DNA of 64,000 nucleotides from Methylophaga sp. 42_25_T18 (GTDB lineage Bacteria; Pseudomonadota; Gammaproteobacteria; Nitrosococcales; Methylophagaceae): the NCBI GenBank assembly GCA_002163085.1, contig MAAJ01000011.1, positions 148,280 to 212,279 on the forward strand, read 5' to 3'. The notes under the pieces are model-generated. The model was given only the letters and a program-made list of their open reading frames with translations. It searched no databases and was not told the origin of the DNA. The stretch's first letter is position 1; the number at the start of each line of letters is the position of its first letter. The translations under genes were made by a program, and so were the position numbers. This document shows positions 1 to 8,797 of the stretch, piece after piece.

Positions 1-249
1 AACACATGACTCACCACCTTCAAGAGCCGCTAGGCGCTGCTCAAAGTTACGTACGGTCGGGTTAGTAAATCGTGAATATATATTGCCAGGTTCTTCACCA
101 CTAAACCGAGCCGCCGCCTGTTCAGCGCTGTCGAAGACATAACTGGACGTCGGAAAAATAGGCTCGGCATGCTCATTTTCTGCCGTACGGACTTGGCCCG
201 CTCTAACGGCACGCGTGGCAAAACCTTTTTCTTGGTCAAAATTCGTCAT
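1..249 (-). CDS. metZ: O-succinylhomoserine sulfhydrylase, N-terminal part (cut by window edge)
   Basis: The minus strand from the ATG at 249 runs open for 83 codons to the window edge. The product begins MTNFDQEKGFATRAVRAGQ and continues with PIFPTSSYVF, the SAEQAAARFSGEEPGNIYSR stretch, and FTNPTVRNFEQRLAALEGGE. This is the typical N-terminus of the PLP-dependent Cys/Met metabolism family, closest in memory to MetZ, which makes homocysteine from O-succinylhomoserine and sulfide. The PLP lysine lies beyond the window. The gene lies 54 bp downstream of the phosphatase gene on the same strand. MetB or MetY remain possible, but the TRAVRAGQ and TSSYVF signatures favour MetZ. Confidence 0.85.
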   Translation of the reverse strand, partial: MTNFDQEKGFATRAVRAGQVRTAENEHAEPIFPTSSYVFDSAEQAAARFSGEEPGNIYSRFTNPTVRNFEQRLAALEGGESCV

Positions 250-303
250 AGTGAAAATATCGCTGGCAACATATAAAAACAGCAATTCTAAAAGATTCGC
301 GGC

Positions 304-2769
304 CTATGTGACCAGTGTTTTTATTTCAATCAAAGACACATCATCTGTAGAAGCTGCACCATCAGTAAATATTCTTATCGATTTTTTTATCTCATCAAGA
401 CGACCTTTATGATTAGTTTCGCCTTGGAGTAACAGCTCAAAACGTTCTTGGCCAAACATCTCACCTTCGTTGTTTTCGGCTTCAGTTAAACCATCACTAT
501 GAACATACAGATTATCACCAGCTTCAAGCCGCAAGTCATATACATGCATCTCTTCTTGATCATAGGTCATCACACCCAATGGCAAATGATTAGAAGGAAA
601 TCGATGTCGAATCCCACCATCTGAACCCACAACTAAAACATCTGGCAAACCAGCATTCCAAATCTGTGCCGTTGTCCTTTCTGCATTAATATCTATGCCT
701 GCAATACAACAAAATATTCCCGTAGGTAACAATGAGTTTAGCTTATTATTTAACTCTCCCATTAAAACATCTAAAGGCAGTTCTTTAGCTGTTATCGCAG
801 CATAAATAGATGATACCGGCACCGCACCTAATGCAGCGGATAAACCATGGCCAGTAAAATCACATAAAATAACTCTCAACCCACCATTAGCTAAGATTGA
901 AGACAAAATCATATCACCGCTAAATGAGCCCATCGGTTCACACCACGTGGACAATTCAGGAATCACATCGTTACTTGTTGCCGTGATGTTTTCAAACACA
1001 TGCTTGGCAATCATTTCTTCTTGTTCGAGCTGGCTATGTTTTTCCAGCAAATCTTTCATTGTTTTCTGTAATTGTTCATCAGCACGTTTCTGCTTGTTAA
1101 TATCTAAACTGGTGCCGATCATGCGAACGGGCTTACCACCTTCCGACCACTCAACTATTTTTCCACTGTCTCGCACCCATACCCAGTGTCCTAGTTTATG
1201 TTTCAGTCGCACTTCACACGAATATGACGCTATCTCACCGTTACAGTATTTTTCTAATTTTTCCATCAACATTTTTCCGTCTTCAGGATGCGTTTGATCA
1301 ATCCATGTTTGGATATTAGCAGGGTGAAATTCTTGAAGGTTGAAACCCATAATCTTAGCCCAGCGCTCATTAAACGACACGGTTCCAGTTTGTATATGCC
1401 AATCCCATACACCTACATCAGTACTCTCGACAACCAGTTCGAGTTGCTCTGAACTCTCAGAGAGTTCACCAAGCACTTTTTGTGTCTCTAATTCGCGTTG
1501 ATCAAGCTTCTGTTCGTAACTACTGCGCATCATCAACATATGATTAAACGCTGTTGCAAGCTGTGTAATCTCATCATTAACCTTTTTACTCACGATAACT
1601 TGTTGTTGTGATTCCCCCTCGGCCATTAACAGTGAGGCATCAGCTAACCGAGCAATAGGTCGAATAAAGTGCTGAGCTTGAAGTGCAGAAACAAAAGCAA
1701 CTACTATTGCTGTAACGATCATTAAGAGCATGGCCACTTTCCCTGCAAAATCAGCATCATAAAGCGCCTCATCCGTATTTACTTCACTGACTAAAATCCA
1801 GTTAATATCACCAATTTTTATATCTTGATATTCACCTATTACACTCTCACCTTCGGGACCACTATATTGAGAAACATTAGACAACCTCTCACTACCGTCA
1901 GGTTTCTGCTGCGTATATAGACTTAATTGTGATGTATTCACATCTCTAGCTAATACTTCACGCCAATTATTGTTTCGTAGAGGTGTTCGTAAATAACCAT
2001 CTTCTCCCACCATATAGTGATGTAAAGAGCTTTCCTCTGTAGCATCAAAGATGCTGAACAACTTATCTAAGCGCAGTTGCATCGCAAATACGCCTACTTT
2101 ATCTCCAAACTCATCTAATAAAGGGGCAGTTATAAAGGCCGCTATAGCTAGATCTGAAGGGAAGTATCGTTCCATTCCTGAGAACTGCATCTGTCCTGTA
2201 TCTAGCGTTTTCTTTACCGCACTTGCAAAACCAGTTTGGTTAAAAACCCCATTGTATAGATTGGTTCCCCAATCAGACTCACGCGCCACGCTATAGAGAA
2301 TATTGCCTCTATTATCTATAAGGAATAAGTCATAGACGTAATTGTATCGACGATTCAGACTTACTAAGCCGTTAGGAGACGAATCTAATCGTCGTTGCCA
2401 ATCATAGCTTTTGATATATTCATTCAGTGTTTTCCCGCTTAGAGCTAAGCCTTCTTGCAGCGTTTGCAATAAAGCAACATTTTCATGTACTTCAGCCTGA
2501 TTGCTGACATCCAGATATCTATTTTCAAACCAGTTGGAGATATAGGAAATTGAAAGTGTTGCTGATTGTTGAAGGTTTTCAGCCGCCAATTCGCTGAGGC
2601 TATTTTTTGTTTGGTAATAATTAAACCAAGATACAAAACACAAAGGCAGGAGAGAAAGTACTAAAAACCACATCATCAACCGTTGTCGTATGGATACGAA
2701 CTTAAGGAGGTGGTTCGAATTTTTCTTTTGCGCTGGCACGATGTCAACTTTAGCTGCGGCGTCATTCAT
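304..2769 (-). CDS. Membrane-bound Cache-HAMP-PAS sensor with C-terminal PP2C (SpoIIE/RsbU-type) serine phosphatase
   Basis: 821 residues. TM helix ~30-49, a large extracytoplasmic region ~50-343 resembling a dCache sensor, TM helix ~344-361, HAMP ~362-415, a coiled linker, a PAS fold ~443-560 (GVWDWHIQTG ... DINKQKRADEQL), a second coiled coil to ~595, and a PP2C/SpoIIE phosphatase domain ~610-817. Metal-binding motifs are present: SGD 617-619, DFTGHG 637-642, SDG 758-760 and a late DD pair 809-810. Such enzymes dephosphorylate STAS anti-anti-sigma-type proteins in partner-switching pathways; no STAS or anti-sigma kinase gene is in this window. The gene follows a periplasmic binding protein gene by 19 bp, so the two are probably cotranscribed. 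The ligand is unknown. Confidence 0.85.
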   Translation of the reverse strand: MNDAAAKVDIVPAQKKNSNHLLKFVSIRQRLMMWFLVLSLLPLCFVSWFNYYQTKNSLSELAAENLQQSATLSISYISNWFENRYLDVSNQAEVHENVALLQTLQEGLALSGKTLNEYIKSYDWQRRLDSSPNGLVSLNRRYNYVYDLFLIDNRGNILYSVARESDWGTNLYNGVFNQTGFASAVKKTLDTGQMQFSGMERYFPSDLAIAAFITAPLLDEFGDKVGVFAMQLRLDKLFSIFDATEESSLHHYMVGEDGYLRTPLRNNNWREVLARDVNTSQLSLYTQQKPDGSERLSNVSQYSGPEGESVIGEYQDIKIGDINWILVSEVNTDEALYDADFAGKVAMLLMIVTAIVVAFVSALQAQHFIRPIARLADASLLMAEGESQQQVIVSKKVNDEITQLATAFNHMLMMRSSYEQKLDQRELETQKVLGELSESSEQLELVVESTDVGVWDWHIQTGTVSFNERWAKIMGFNLQEFHPANIQTWIDQTHPEDGKMLMEKLEKYCNGEIASYSCEVRLKHKLGHWVWVRDSGKIVEWSEGGKPVRMIGTSLDINKQKRADEQLQKTMKDLLEKHSQLEQEEMIAKHVFENITATSNDVIPELSTWCEPMGSFSGDMILSSILANGGLRVILCDFTGHGLSAALGAVPVSSIYAAITAKELPLDVLMGELNNKLNSLLPTGIFCCIAGIDINAERTTAQIWNAGLPDVLVVGSDGGIRHRFPSNHLPLGVMTYDQEEMHVYDLRLEAGDNLYVHSDGLTEAENNEGEMFGQERFELLLQGETNHKGRLDEIKKSIRIFTDGAASTDDVSLIEIKTLVT

Positions 2770-2788
2770 AACAAGGAGCCCTAATTAG

Positions 2789-3913
2789 TTAATTTATGCG
2801 ATCAACAGAAAATTGTGGATCAGCAAACTCATCAATATCAACAGCTTGTTTTAATATGCCGCCTTCCACCGCTAGGTCCATAATTTGTTTTAAACCCGCT
2901 TTATCTATATTTAAATGCTGATAGTTAATCACACGTAGCTCAGGATCTAAACTTGCAATAATGGCCTCACGCGTATGCGCTGGAATGTGTTTGCGAACAA
3001 TGTTCACAATTTCTTCTAATTTATCACCGCCTTCATTTCGTGCTATTTCAATGTCTTCACCTGCCCGATGTATATAAGTCATCACCTCTTTAACGGCATC
3101 ATGTTTATTCGCTATAGCCTTATCTGTCGCTAAAGCAATGCATTCAACATGACCGTGACTCCATGGCATCACATCTTTTGAATACCAGCCTACATAGCCA
3201 AAACCACCGGTTTCCACCACATCCGCCCAAGGTAAGGATTGCTCGAATGCAGCTGGAATAGCACGATTACTCTTGCTCTTGATAAATACGGGAGATTTAG
3301 GTGGTGCAACAGAAATGGCCAACACCTCGGCGTTGTCATTCGGGGAAATGGTCATTGTTAGACCATGCTCCTTAAGATAACGATATAACACGACAGTATG
3401 CGTTGCTAATAAATGCGGCATGCCAATTTCAGTAGCTCGACCTGTTTGTTGAAATACCTTTTTTAATGCATCTGCAACTTTACTATCTGGTTTACGATCT
3501 TTTCGTTCAGGTAATACTTGCACCTCTTGATTTAGCAGATCATTAATCGCTAAGGCATTGCCATCACGATGCATCAGTCCTACCCAACGAAAATGTTGTT
3601 TTTCATTAAACATATCCATGGCCAACGGGCTCATCACATAAGCCATATCAACTTCGCCTGATTGGAAGTAAGCTCGCAGAAAGTCCCAATTTTTCATCTG
3701 CTCAATTTGGAAATCAGCATACTGCATCTCACCGCGATATCGCTCATAGGCCACCAGCGCAGCGTAATGATCTGCCAAGGGAATATATAAAGCCTTGATC
3801 AGCTGTTTTTCTGAACTGGAGGGATGTGTTTCAGCAAGACTACTGAAACTGAAGATTGCCAATAACATGGCAAGATAGAACTGAACGGTGTTCCTGCTGG
3901 TAAGAGACATCAT
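2789..3913 (-). CDS. Periplasmic NMT1/SsuA/NrtA-like substrate-binding protein without a transporter
   Basis: 374 residues with a clear signal peptide (hydrophobic 11-26, probable cleavage after SLA). The mature part looks like the nitrate/sulfonate/thiamine-precursor binding family: IKALYIPLADHYAALVAYER near the N-terminus, a GEVDMAYVMSPLAM segment, and a C-terminal helical region. Start: AGGAGAAA directly precedes tandem ATGs. No ABC permease or ATPase gene is adjacent. The next gene, 19 bp downstream on the same strand, is a Cache-HAMP-PAS-PP2C phosphatase. I infer that it presents a ligand to that sensor rather than feeding a transporter; a transporter encoded elsewhere is the alternative. 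Confidence 0.75.
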   Translation of the reverse strand: MMSLTSRNTVQFYLAMLLAIFSFSSLAETHPSSSEKQLIKALYIPLADHYAALVAYERYRGEMQYADFQIEQMKNWDFLRAYFQSGEVDMAYVMSPLAMDMFNEKQHFRWVGLMHRDGNALAINDLLNQEVQVLPERKDRKPDSKVADALKKVFQQTGRATEIGMPHLLATHTVVLYRYLKEHGLTMTISPNDNAEVLAISVAPPKSPVFIKSKSNRAIPAAFEQSLPWADVVETGGFGYVGWYSKDVMPWSHGHVECIALATDKAIANKHDAVKEVMTYIHRAGEDIEIARNEGGDKLEEIVNIVRKHIPAHTREAIIASLDPELRVINYQHLNIDKAGLKQIMDLAVEGGILKQAVDIDEFADPQFSVDRIN

Positions 3914-4048
3914 TTTCTCCTAATTGCACAACCAGTTTATTCCATGACTAGATAGTAAGTGTGTGTATTGCTTAGGTCAAGCAAGGAGGATTTATACTAC
4001 AAATACCTCAACAGAACATCGAGGTAGAAAACAGTGAATAAGCTAATT

Positions 4049-4077
4049 GCTCAACCTTGATTATCGCAAGGCTGAGC
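4049..4077. terminator. Hairpin downstream of btuB
   Basis: Eleven-base arms (4049-4059 and 4067-4077) pair with one A-C mismatch around a 7-nt loop, shortly after the btuB stop codon. No T-run follows on the minus strand, so it is a weak terminator candidate or an mRNA 3'-end stabiliser. Confidence 0.35.
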
Positions 4078-4094
4078 ATAAACTATTGAGATTT

Positions 4095-5933
4095 TTATTT
4101 AGGTTGATACAAGATAGTGAACATAGCTACGCGATCTAAGCTGTTGTAACCATCATTTGTTTGATATTCCTTATCAAATAAGTTTGAAACATTGGCTTGT
4201 AATGACCAATCTTTTGCCACTTTATAAGATGCACGGATATCGACTAGCCCAAAGCCACCTAAACGATTGTTATTCGATTCGTCGTCATATCGGTGTCCAC
4301 TTAACTTCCAGCTAGCACCTAACGACCACTCATCCCACTGGTTATCAATATGGAGATTTGCCAGTCGTTTTGCTCGACCAGTTAAAGTTTTTCCCGTTTC
4401 TTCATCTTCAGGCTGTAAGAAACTGGCATCAAATGCAATATCAGCACCTAACACATTTGTAGATACAGCAAACTCTATCCCTTTTATTTCTGCTTTACTT
4501 ACATTTGAAGGTGTCCATTTACCGTTTACTTTTTTCCAATCAATTAAGTTTTTAATTTTGGTTTTATAAACATTAATTCCCCAATCAAAACTAGCAGCAC
4601 TACCATTAAGGGATAGTCCCCATGATCTTGACTCTTCGGGTAGTATGCTGAGATTACCAACAGACGACCCAGTATCCGGCCAATATAAATCATTAAATGA
4701 AGGTGCTTTAAAGGCCGTGCCGTAGTTTGCGGTAATTTGCAGGTTTTCCTGCAACCAATAACCCCACTCTGCAGTACCAGTGTTATGAGTACCAAAGGAT
4801 TCATTGTCATCATGACGAGCACTAACTAACCAACTATTCTTATCCTGATTACCCTGCCAACTAAGAAATACTGCTTTGTTATCACGCGAGGTTTCAAGAT
4901 AGTCTTTAGAACTATCCACATAATCATTCTCATAATCTAATCCCAAGTTTAATGTGTGATTTGGGTTTAGCTCAACGGTATTGGTGATATTCACAAAACG
5001 ATGGCGCGTATTAATCTCCGAAGAGGAAATATGATCTTTAAAGTCTTCTGACTTATCGCGTGATTCGCTTAATTGAAATGATAATAGCCAAGCATCATTA
5101 ACTTGCCAGTTAGTATTAGCACCTAACACTTGCTGTACGGACTCGCCATGGTAATCCGCACTAATCGAATAGCCATCATAGTCATTCTTACTCTCAGCTC
5201 TAAGAAAATTAGCGCCCACACTAATGTCCTTTGTTAGCTTATGATTAATTTTGGCAGAAACACTCTTATTTCGATAACCATCATGGTCTGTATTTTTATC
5301 TTCGCGAGCATGAATACCATCAGTAGATTGATGGTTAAAACTTAAGTTATACGTTGTTGACTCATTACCACCACTCACGCCTACCGAAGCCTGTTTAGTA
5401 TTGTGCGTACCAGAACTCACTTTGGCATAAGGCTTGATTCCTTGTTGACCTTGTCGCGTAAAAATTTGTATTACACCACCAATTGCCTCTGATCCATATA
5501 TGCCTGAACGTGGCCCACGAACAATTTCTACACGCTCAATTTGCTCAACAGGAAAATTTTGTATGCTTGTTTCACCTAAAGTAGCCGAATGCCATTTAAC
5601 GCCATCAACCAAAAATAAGACATGACCAGAACTTGTACCACGCATATATAGGTCTGAAGATTTACCAGCACCTCCGTCAAAGCTCATATCAATACCAGGC
5701 TGACGAGATAATAAAGTCGGTAGGTCATTAATTTGTGATCGTTCAATATCGGCACGTGTAATAACAGTCGTAGCCGCCAATAAGTTATCAGATGGCATCC
5801 GATTTGTTGTCACTGTTAAAGTGTCGAAATGCTCTTCAGCAAACGTTGGCAAAGAAAAGGTTGAAGCTGCAATGGCAGCAAAAGTAAGACGTGCAGACGC
5901 ACGCAAGGCTGAAAGCCCTTGTGAAGTTTTCAT
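4095..5933 (-). CDS. btuB: TonB-dependent vitamin B12 outer-membrane receptor BtuB
   Basis: Taken from the ATG at 5933 the product is 612 residues, close to the 614 of E. coli BtuB. It has a signal peptide (to ...LPTFA), a TonB box DTLTVTTNR nearly matching the BtuB box, a plug domain (RGTSSGHVLFLVDGVKW ... VEIVRGPRSGIYGSEAIGGVIQIFT) and a 22-strand-type barrel ending in a phenylalanine-containing terminal strand. The frame stays open upstream to an ATG at 6056, but that extension lies in the cobalamin riboswitch and its terminator, while GGAGAAAG sits just before 5933. Expression should fall when adenosylcobalamin is plentiful. It is divergent from a second riboswitch-controlled receptor. 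Confidence 0.93.
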   Translation of the reverse strand: MKTSQGLSALRASARLTFAAIAASTFSLPTFAEEHFDTLTVTTNRMPSDNLLAATTVITRADIERSQINDLPTLLSRQPGIDMSFDGGAGKSSDLYMRGTSSGHVLFLVDGVKWHSATLGETSIQNFPVEQIERVEIVRGPRSGIYGSEAIGGVIQIFTRQGQQGIKPYAKVSSGTHNTKQASVGVSGGNESTTYNLSFNHQSTDGIHAREDKNTDHDGYRNKSVSAKINHKLTKDISVGANFLRAESKNDYDGYSISADYHGESVQQVLGANTNWQVNDAWLLSFQLSESRDKSEDFKDHISSSEINTRHRFVNITNTVELNPNHTLNLGLDYENDYVDSSKDYLETSRDNKAVFLSWQGNQDKNSWLVSARHDDNESFGTHNTGTAEWGYWLQENLQITANYGTAFKAPSFNDLYWPDTGSSVGNLSILPEESRSWGLSLNGSAASFDWGINVYKTKIKNLIDWKKVNGKWTPSNVSKAEIKGIEFAVSTNVLGADIAFDASFLQPEDEETGKTLTGRAKRLANLHIDNQWDEWSLGASWKLSGHRYDDESNNNRLGGFGLVDIRASYKVAKDWSLQANVSNLFDKEYQTNDGYNSLDRVAMFTILYQPK

Positions 5934-5972
5934 TCTTTCTCCTGAGGATACGCTCACCCGCGATCCAGGTAT

Positions 5973-5998
5973 AAAAAAAAGCAAACAATATCGTTTGC
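5973..5998 (-). terminator. Intrinsic terminator of the btuB riboswitch expression platform
   Basis: On the minus strand a GCAAAC/GTTTGC stem (5993-5998 with 5981-5986, 6-nt loop) is followed at once by eight T residues (A-run 5973-5980 on the plus strand). It lies between the riboswitch P1 helix (ends 6006) and the btuB start codon. This is the layout of a B12 switch that acts by premature transcription termination. Confidence 0.8.
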
Positions 5999-6005
5999 CA
6001 TGAAA

Positions 6006-6194
6006 CTTCAGGCAGGTTTCCGGACTCACGTTGTGGTTCTCACCAAACAAAATCACCTTCCCATGAATAAATCACAGTGGCTAACTGATTTGCTTTTCAA
6101 CATTTACCGTTGCGGGGGCAGTGTTGGCATTGTCATTAAGTAATGTCGCACCAACTTCCCTTTTAACTCTAACTTTGTGTCAGAGCACCTGAAG
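6006..6194 (-). promoter_or_regulatory. Cobalamin riboswitch upstream of btuB
   Basis: The minus strand carries the conserved cobalamin aptamer elements: the core ACTGCCCCCGCAACGGTAA, the B12 box GCCACTG..TTCATGGGAAGG, and AGTCCGGAAACCTGCC at the 3' side. The ends form a perfect 7-bp P1 helix (CTTCAGG at 6188-6194 with CCTGAAG at 6006-6012, plus-strand coordinates). A terminator follows it, then btuB. It should bind adenosylcobalamin or a related cobalamin and switch btuB off. Confidence 0.95.
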
Positions 6195-6203
6195 ATGGCG
6201 CGC

Positions 6204-6232
6204 ATATTATGATTCTTGATTAATTTAGTCAA
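6204..6232 (-). promoter_or_regulatory. Predicted sigma-70 promoter of btuB
   Basis: On the minus strand, -35 TTGACT (6227-6232), a 17-bp spacer and -10 TAATAT (6204-6209). The predicted start lies a few bases before the first riboswitch helix, which supports the call. A CATAAT hexamer 2 bp closer to the -35 is an alternative -10. Confidence 0.55.
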
Positions 6233-6342
6233 CTAATAATTAGATATTAGGCAAGCATATCTACCTAGCTAAAAGCTATATTCCTACTAGATTTACACGA
6301 AATACTGGTTGTTAAAAAACATTGGGGAACGACTGTAAGTAA
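6233..6342. other. AT-rich divergent intergenic core between two B12-controlled promoters
   Basis: The whole untranslated stretch between the two receptor genes is 5934-6713. It holds two riboswitches and two promoters facing outward; the roughly 110 bp between the promoters is AT-rich. I see no gene or recognisable operator there. Confidence 0.6.
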
Positions 6343-6372
6343 TTGACTCTTTTAGTCAGGAAAATTTATCAT
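6343..6372 (+). promoter_or_regulatory. Predicted sigma-70 promoter of the second B12 receptor and possibly the cob operon
   Basis: -35 TTGACT (6343-6348), an 18-bp spacer and -10 TATCAT (6367-6372), five of six consensus bases in each. Transcription would start near 6380, just before the riboswitch aptamer. Its -35 hexamer is the same as that of the divergent btuB promoter. Confidence 0.6.
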
Positions 6373-6382
6373 TGCCGCCTGC

Positions 6383-6577
6383 TTTAGGTGTTATCAGTGG
6401 TCAAAGCCGCTGATAATTAAACGGGAAGCTGGTGAGTCTCTTTCAATATTAAGCGTGACAAATCCAACACTGCCCCCGCAACGGTAATCGAGAAAAATTA
6501 GTTCACATGCCACTGTGATTTTTCATGGGAAGGCGAACTAAATATAACTTTCTCGTAAGTCCGGAGACCGGCCTATT
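6383..6577 (+). promoter_or_regulatory. Cobalamin riboswitch upstream of the second TonB receptor
   Basis: The plus strand has the same aptamer core as the btuB switch: AACACTGCCCCCGCAACGGTAA (core conserved), GCCACTGTG..TTCATGGGAAGG (B12 box) and AGTCCGGAGACCGGCC. The P1 helix is shorter (TAGG with CCTA). Downstream, no strong terminator with a T-run is visible: only a 6-bp hairpin at 6624-6639 followed by a broken T-rich stretch. This switch may therefore act at translation or through another fold. Confidence 0.93.
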
Positions 6578-6713
6578 GCATTACATAACCATATTGCGGT
6601 GGGCGATATCCAAGTTTTGACGTCAGTTCTTTTGAGCTGCTATTTACTTGTTTTCTCCACCGTATATTGGCCCTTACCCTGAACTCGCGCGGGCTGGCGC
6701 ATACGGAAAATTA

Positions 6714-8618
6714 ATGAAACCAAGTAAATACCTAGCAACTGCTATCTTAGCTTCTATAGCAAACACTGCTACTGCAGAATCCATCACTTTAGAGCCAGTA
6801 CTGGTCTCGGCTACAAAAACTGAAACCACTGACGTCGAAGCAACCTATGCTTCAGAAGTTTATGATGCCAATGATATTGCATCATCTGGTGCTCAAGACA
6901 TCTATGCATTTTTAAACCAAAATACATCTGTTACCGTGCTGCCTTCTTTTGGTAACCAATATTCTCAAAAGCTGGATATGCGAGGCTTTGGTATCGGCGA
7001 TGGTTATCAAAATATTGCAATCACTGTTAATGGCCGTCGTCTTAACAATATTGATATGACACCAGCATTACTGACCTCAATCTCGCTCAATAATATTAAA
7101 CGTATTGAAATCACCAAAGGTAGCGGTTCAGTCATCTATGGTGATAACGCTACCGCCGGCTCAATCCAAATTTATACCAAAGATGAAATCAATCACAATG
7201 TAGGTGTTGCATTTGGTAATGAAGGACAAAAAACAGCTTCATTTTCTACTGGTTATTCCCATGACTATTTCAACCTAGCCGTTTCTGGTGATCATTCTGA
7301 ACTTGATGGCTTTAAAGATGAAGACCTCAGTGGCTTCACCAATGAGTCAAGTAACGCTAACACTCATGTTGCATTAGATGTTATGCCAACCGACAATCTA
7401 AAAGTGTCCATTGGGAAAGATCACTCTACCATCGATACTCGCTACACTGGTTCAATGACGCTTGCCGAATATAAAGATAAGCCGGAACAAAATAGTGGCA
7501 ATACCTATACTCAACAAAGATATCATACCGATACCGTATTCTTTGGTGCTGAGGCTGATATTACTGATCGTTTACAGGTTTCGTATAACCACTCGGATGA
7601 AGACAAAGTTTCTAATTTTGTAACCTTCTCAAGTGTGAGCGAATATGACTATAAAAGCGATGAGGTTTTGCTTAAATACAATGCAGAACAGTTCAATGTC
7701 ATCACAGGTGCTCAGCGTTTTGACGGCGTAAGGTCCTCTTCAACTAACGAGACCACCAAAGAAAACACAGGCTACTTCATCCAAGGTGAATACTATTTTA
7801 ATGATTTAACTGTGTCCCTTGGTGGACGAAAAGAATCCGTTGAATACGATTACTCATCAAGCTCATCTAACTTAAATGATGATCATGATTTATACGCCTA
7901 TGATATCGGTTTCAACATGCGTTTCACCAATGAGCTGACCATGTTTTCCAACTTTAACAAGGCATTCCAAGCACCTGACATAGATCGTTTTTTCAAATTT
8001 GGTGGTGGATTTAACAGTTTCATTGAACCTGCAAAAGTAAAAACGCTTAATGTCGGTATTAATTACGTCACACAAAATGACAAAACAAAACTAACCATCT
8101 TTCGAGCCGAGTTAGATAATGAAATTTTTTACAATGCGCCTACTGGTAGAAATACAAATATAGATGAGTCACATAAATATGGTGTTGAACTGCAAAATCG
8201 TCATAAGTTTAACGAACAATGGTTAACAACGCTGAACTATGCCTATACCCGCGCCATTATTGATAATGAAAATGAAGGTAACGGCAGTTATGACGGTAAA
8301 AACTTACCGGGTGTATCTCGTCACAATGTCACGGTAGCTTTGCATTACACACCAACGAATAGTTCAAACTTTGTGTTGTCTCATAATTATCGAAGTAAGG
8401 CCTATGCCTTGAATGATTTTGCCAATAACTTTTCGCAAAAGCAGCCTCATTATGAGTCAACTAATCTTGCTTACACCTTCAGCTATGACAAGTTAGTCTT
8501 ATCTGCAAATGTAAATAATATCTTTGATAAGAGTAATGGTCTCCAAGTCAGCAACGATAATATATATGCTGTCAATTTCTCTCGCAGCTTCACTGTGGGT
8601 GCAAAGTATAATTTTTAA
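6714..8618 (+). CDS. TonB-dependent receptor, probable cobalamin or corrinoid importer
   Basis: 634 residues from the ATG at 6714, where a signal peptide begins (MKPSKYLATAILASIANTATA). An in-frame ATG at 6648 would add 22 residues in front of the signal peptide and is unlikely. A TonB-box-like segment LEPVLVSATKTE follows, then a plug domain (FLNQNTSVTVLPSFGNQYSQ, IKRIEITKGSGSVIYGDNATAGSIQIYT) and a barrel ending in a terminal GAKYNF strand. It differs clearly from the BtuB encoded divergently. Control by a cobalamin riboswitch makes B12 or another corrinoid the likely substrate. A hairpin separates it from the downstream btuM-cob genes. Confidence 0.85.
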   Translation: MKPSKYLATAILASIANTATAESITLEPVLVSATKTETTDVEATYASEVYDANDIASSGAQDIYAFLNQNTSVTVLPSFGNQYSQKLDMRGFGIGDGYQNIAITVNGRRLNNIDMTPALLTSISLNNIKRIEITKGSGSVIYGDNATAGSIQIYTKDEINHNVGVAFGNEGQKTASFSTGYSHDYFNLAVSGDHSELDGFKDEDLSGFTNESSNANTHVALDVMPTDNLKVSIGKDHSTIDTRYTGSMTLAEYKDKPEQNSGNTYTQQRYHTDTVFFGAEADITDRLQVSYNHSDEDKVSNFVTFSSVSEYDYKSDEVLLKYNAEQFNVITGAQRFDGVRSSSTNETTKENTGYFIQGEYYFNDLTVSLGGRKESVEYDYSSSSSNLNDDHDLYAYDIGFNMRFTNELTMFSNFNKAFQAPDIDRFFKFGGGFNSFIEPAKVKTLNVGINYVTQNDKTKLTIFRAELDNEIFYNAPTGRNTNIDESHKYGVELQNRHKFNEQWLTTLNYAYTRAIIDNENEGNGSYDGKNLPGVSRHNVTVALHYTPTNSSNFVLSHNYRSKAYALNDFANNFSQKQPHYESTNLAYTFSYDKLVLSANVNNIFDKSNGLQVSNDNIYAVNFSRSFTVGAKYNF

Positions 8619-8631
8619 TGACGAATGAACA

Positions 8632-8661
8632 ATACGCTTACCATTAATTTGGTAAGCGTAT
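8632..8661. terminator. Perfect 11-bp hairpin between receptor gene and btuM
   Basis: Arms 8632-8642 and 8651-8661 pair perfectly around an 8-nt loop, 14 bp after the receptor stop codon. The downstream sequence is pyrimidine-rich but has no long T-run. It could be a partial terminator that lowers read-through into the cob operon, or an RNA-processing or stabilising structure. Confidence 0.5.
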
Positions 8662-8797
8662 ACCTCTTTCAAATATTAGAACTTATGCATCTCACCCAAT
8701 CCCATTAACATGGCCATCAGTACGCAGAAAAAAGTAGCTCAGAATCACTCTGTTGCTCTCTTACTTTTGTGCATTCCTGGCCACTCTGGAGACTTAA

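Noticed and set aside
5934..6056. N-terminal extension of btuB to an upstream ATG at 6056
   Set aside because: These codons lie in the cobalamin riboswitch and its terminator. A signal peptide and a good ribosome site mark the ATG at 5933.
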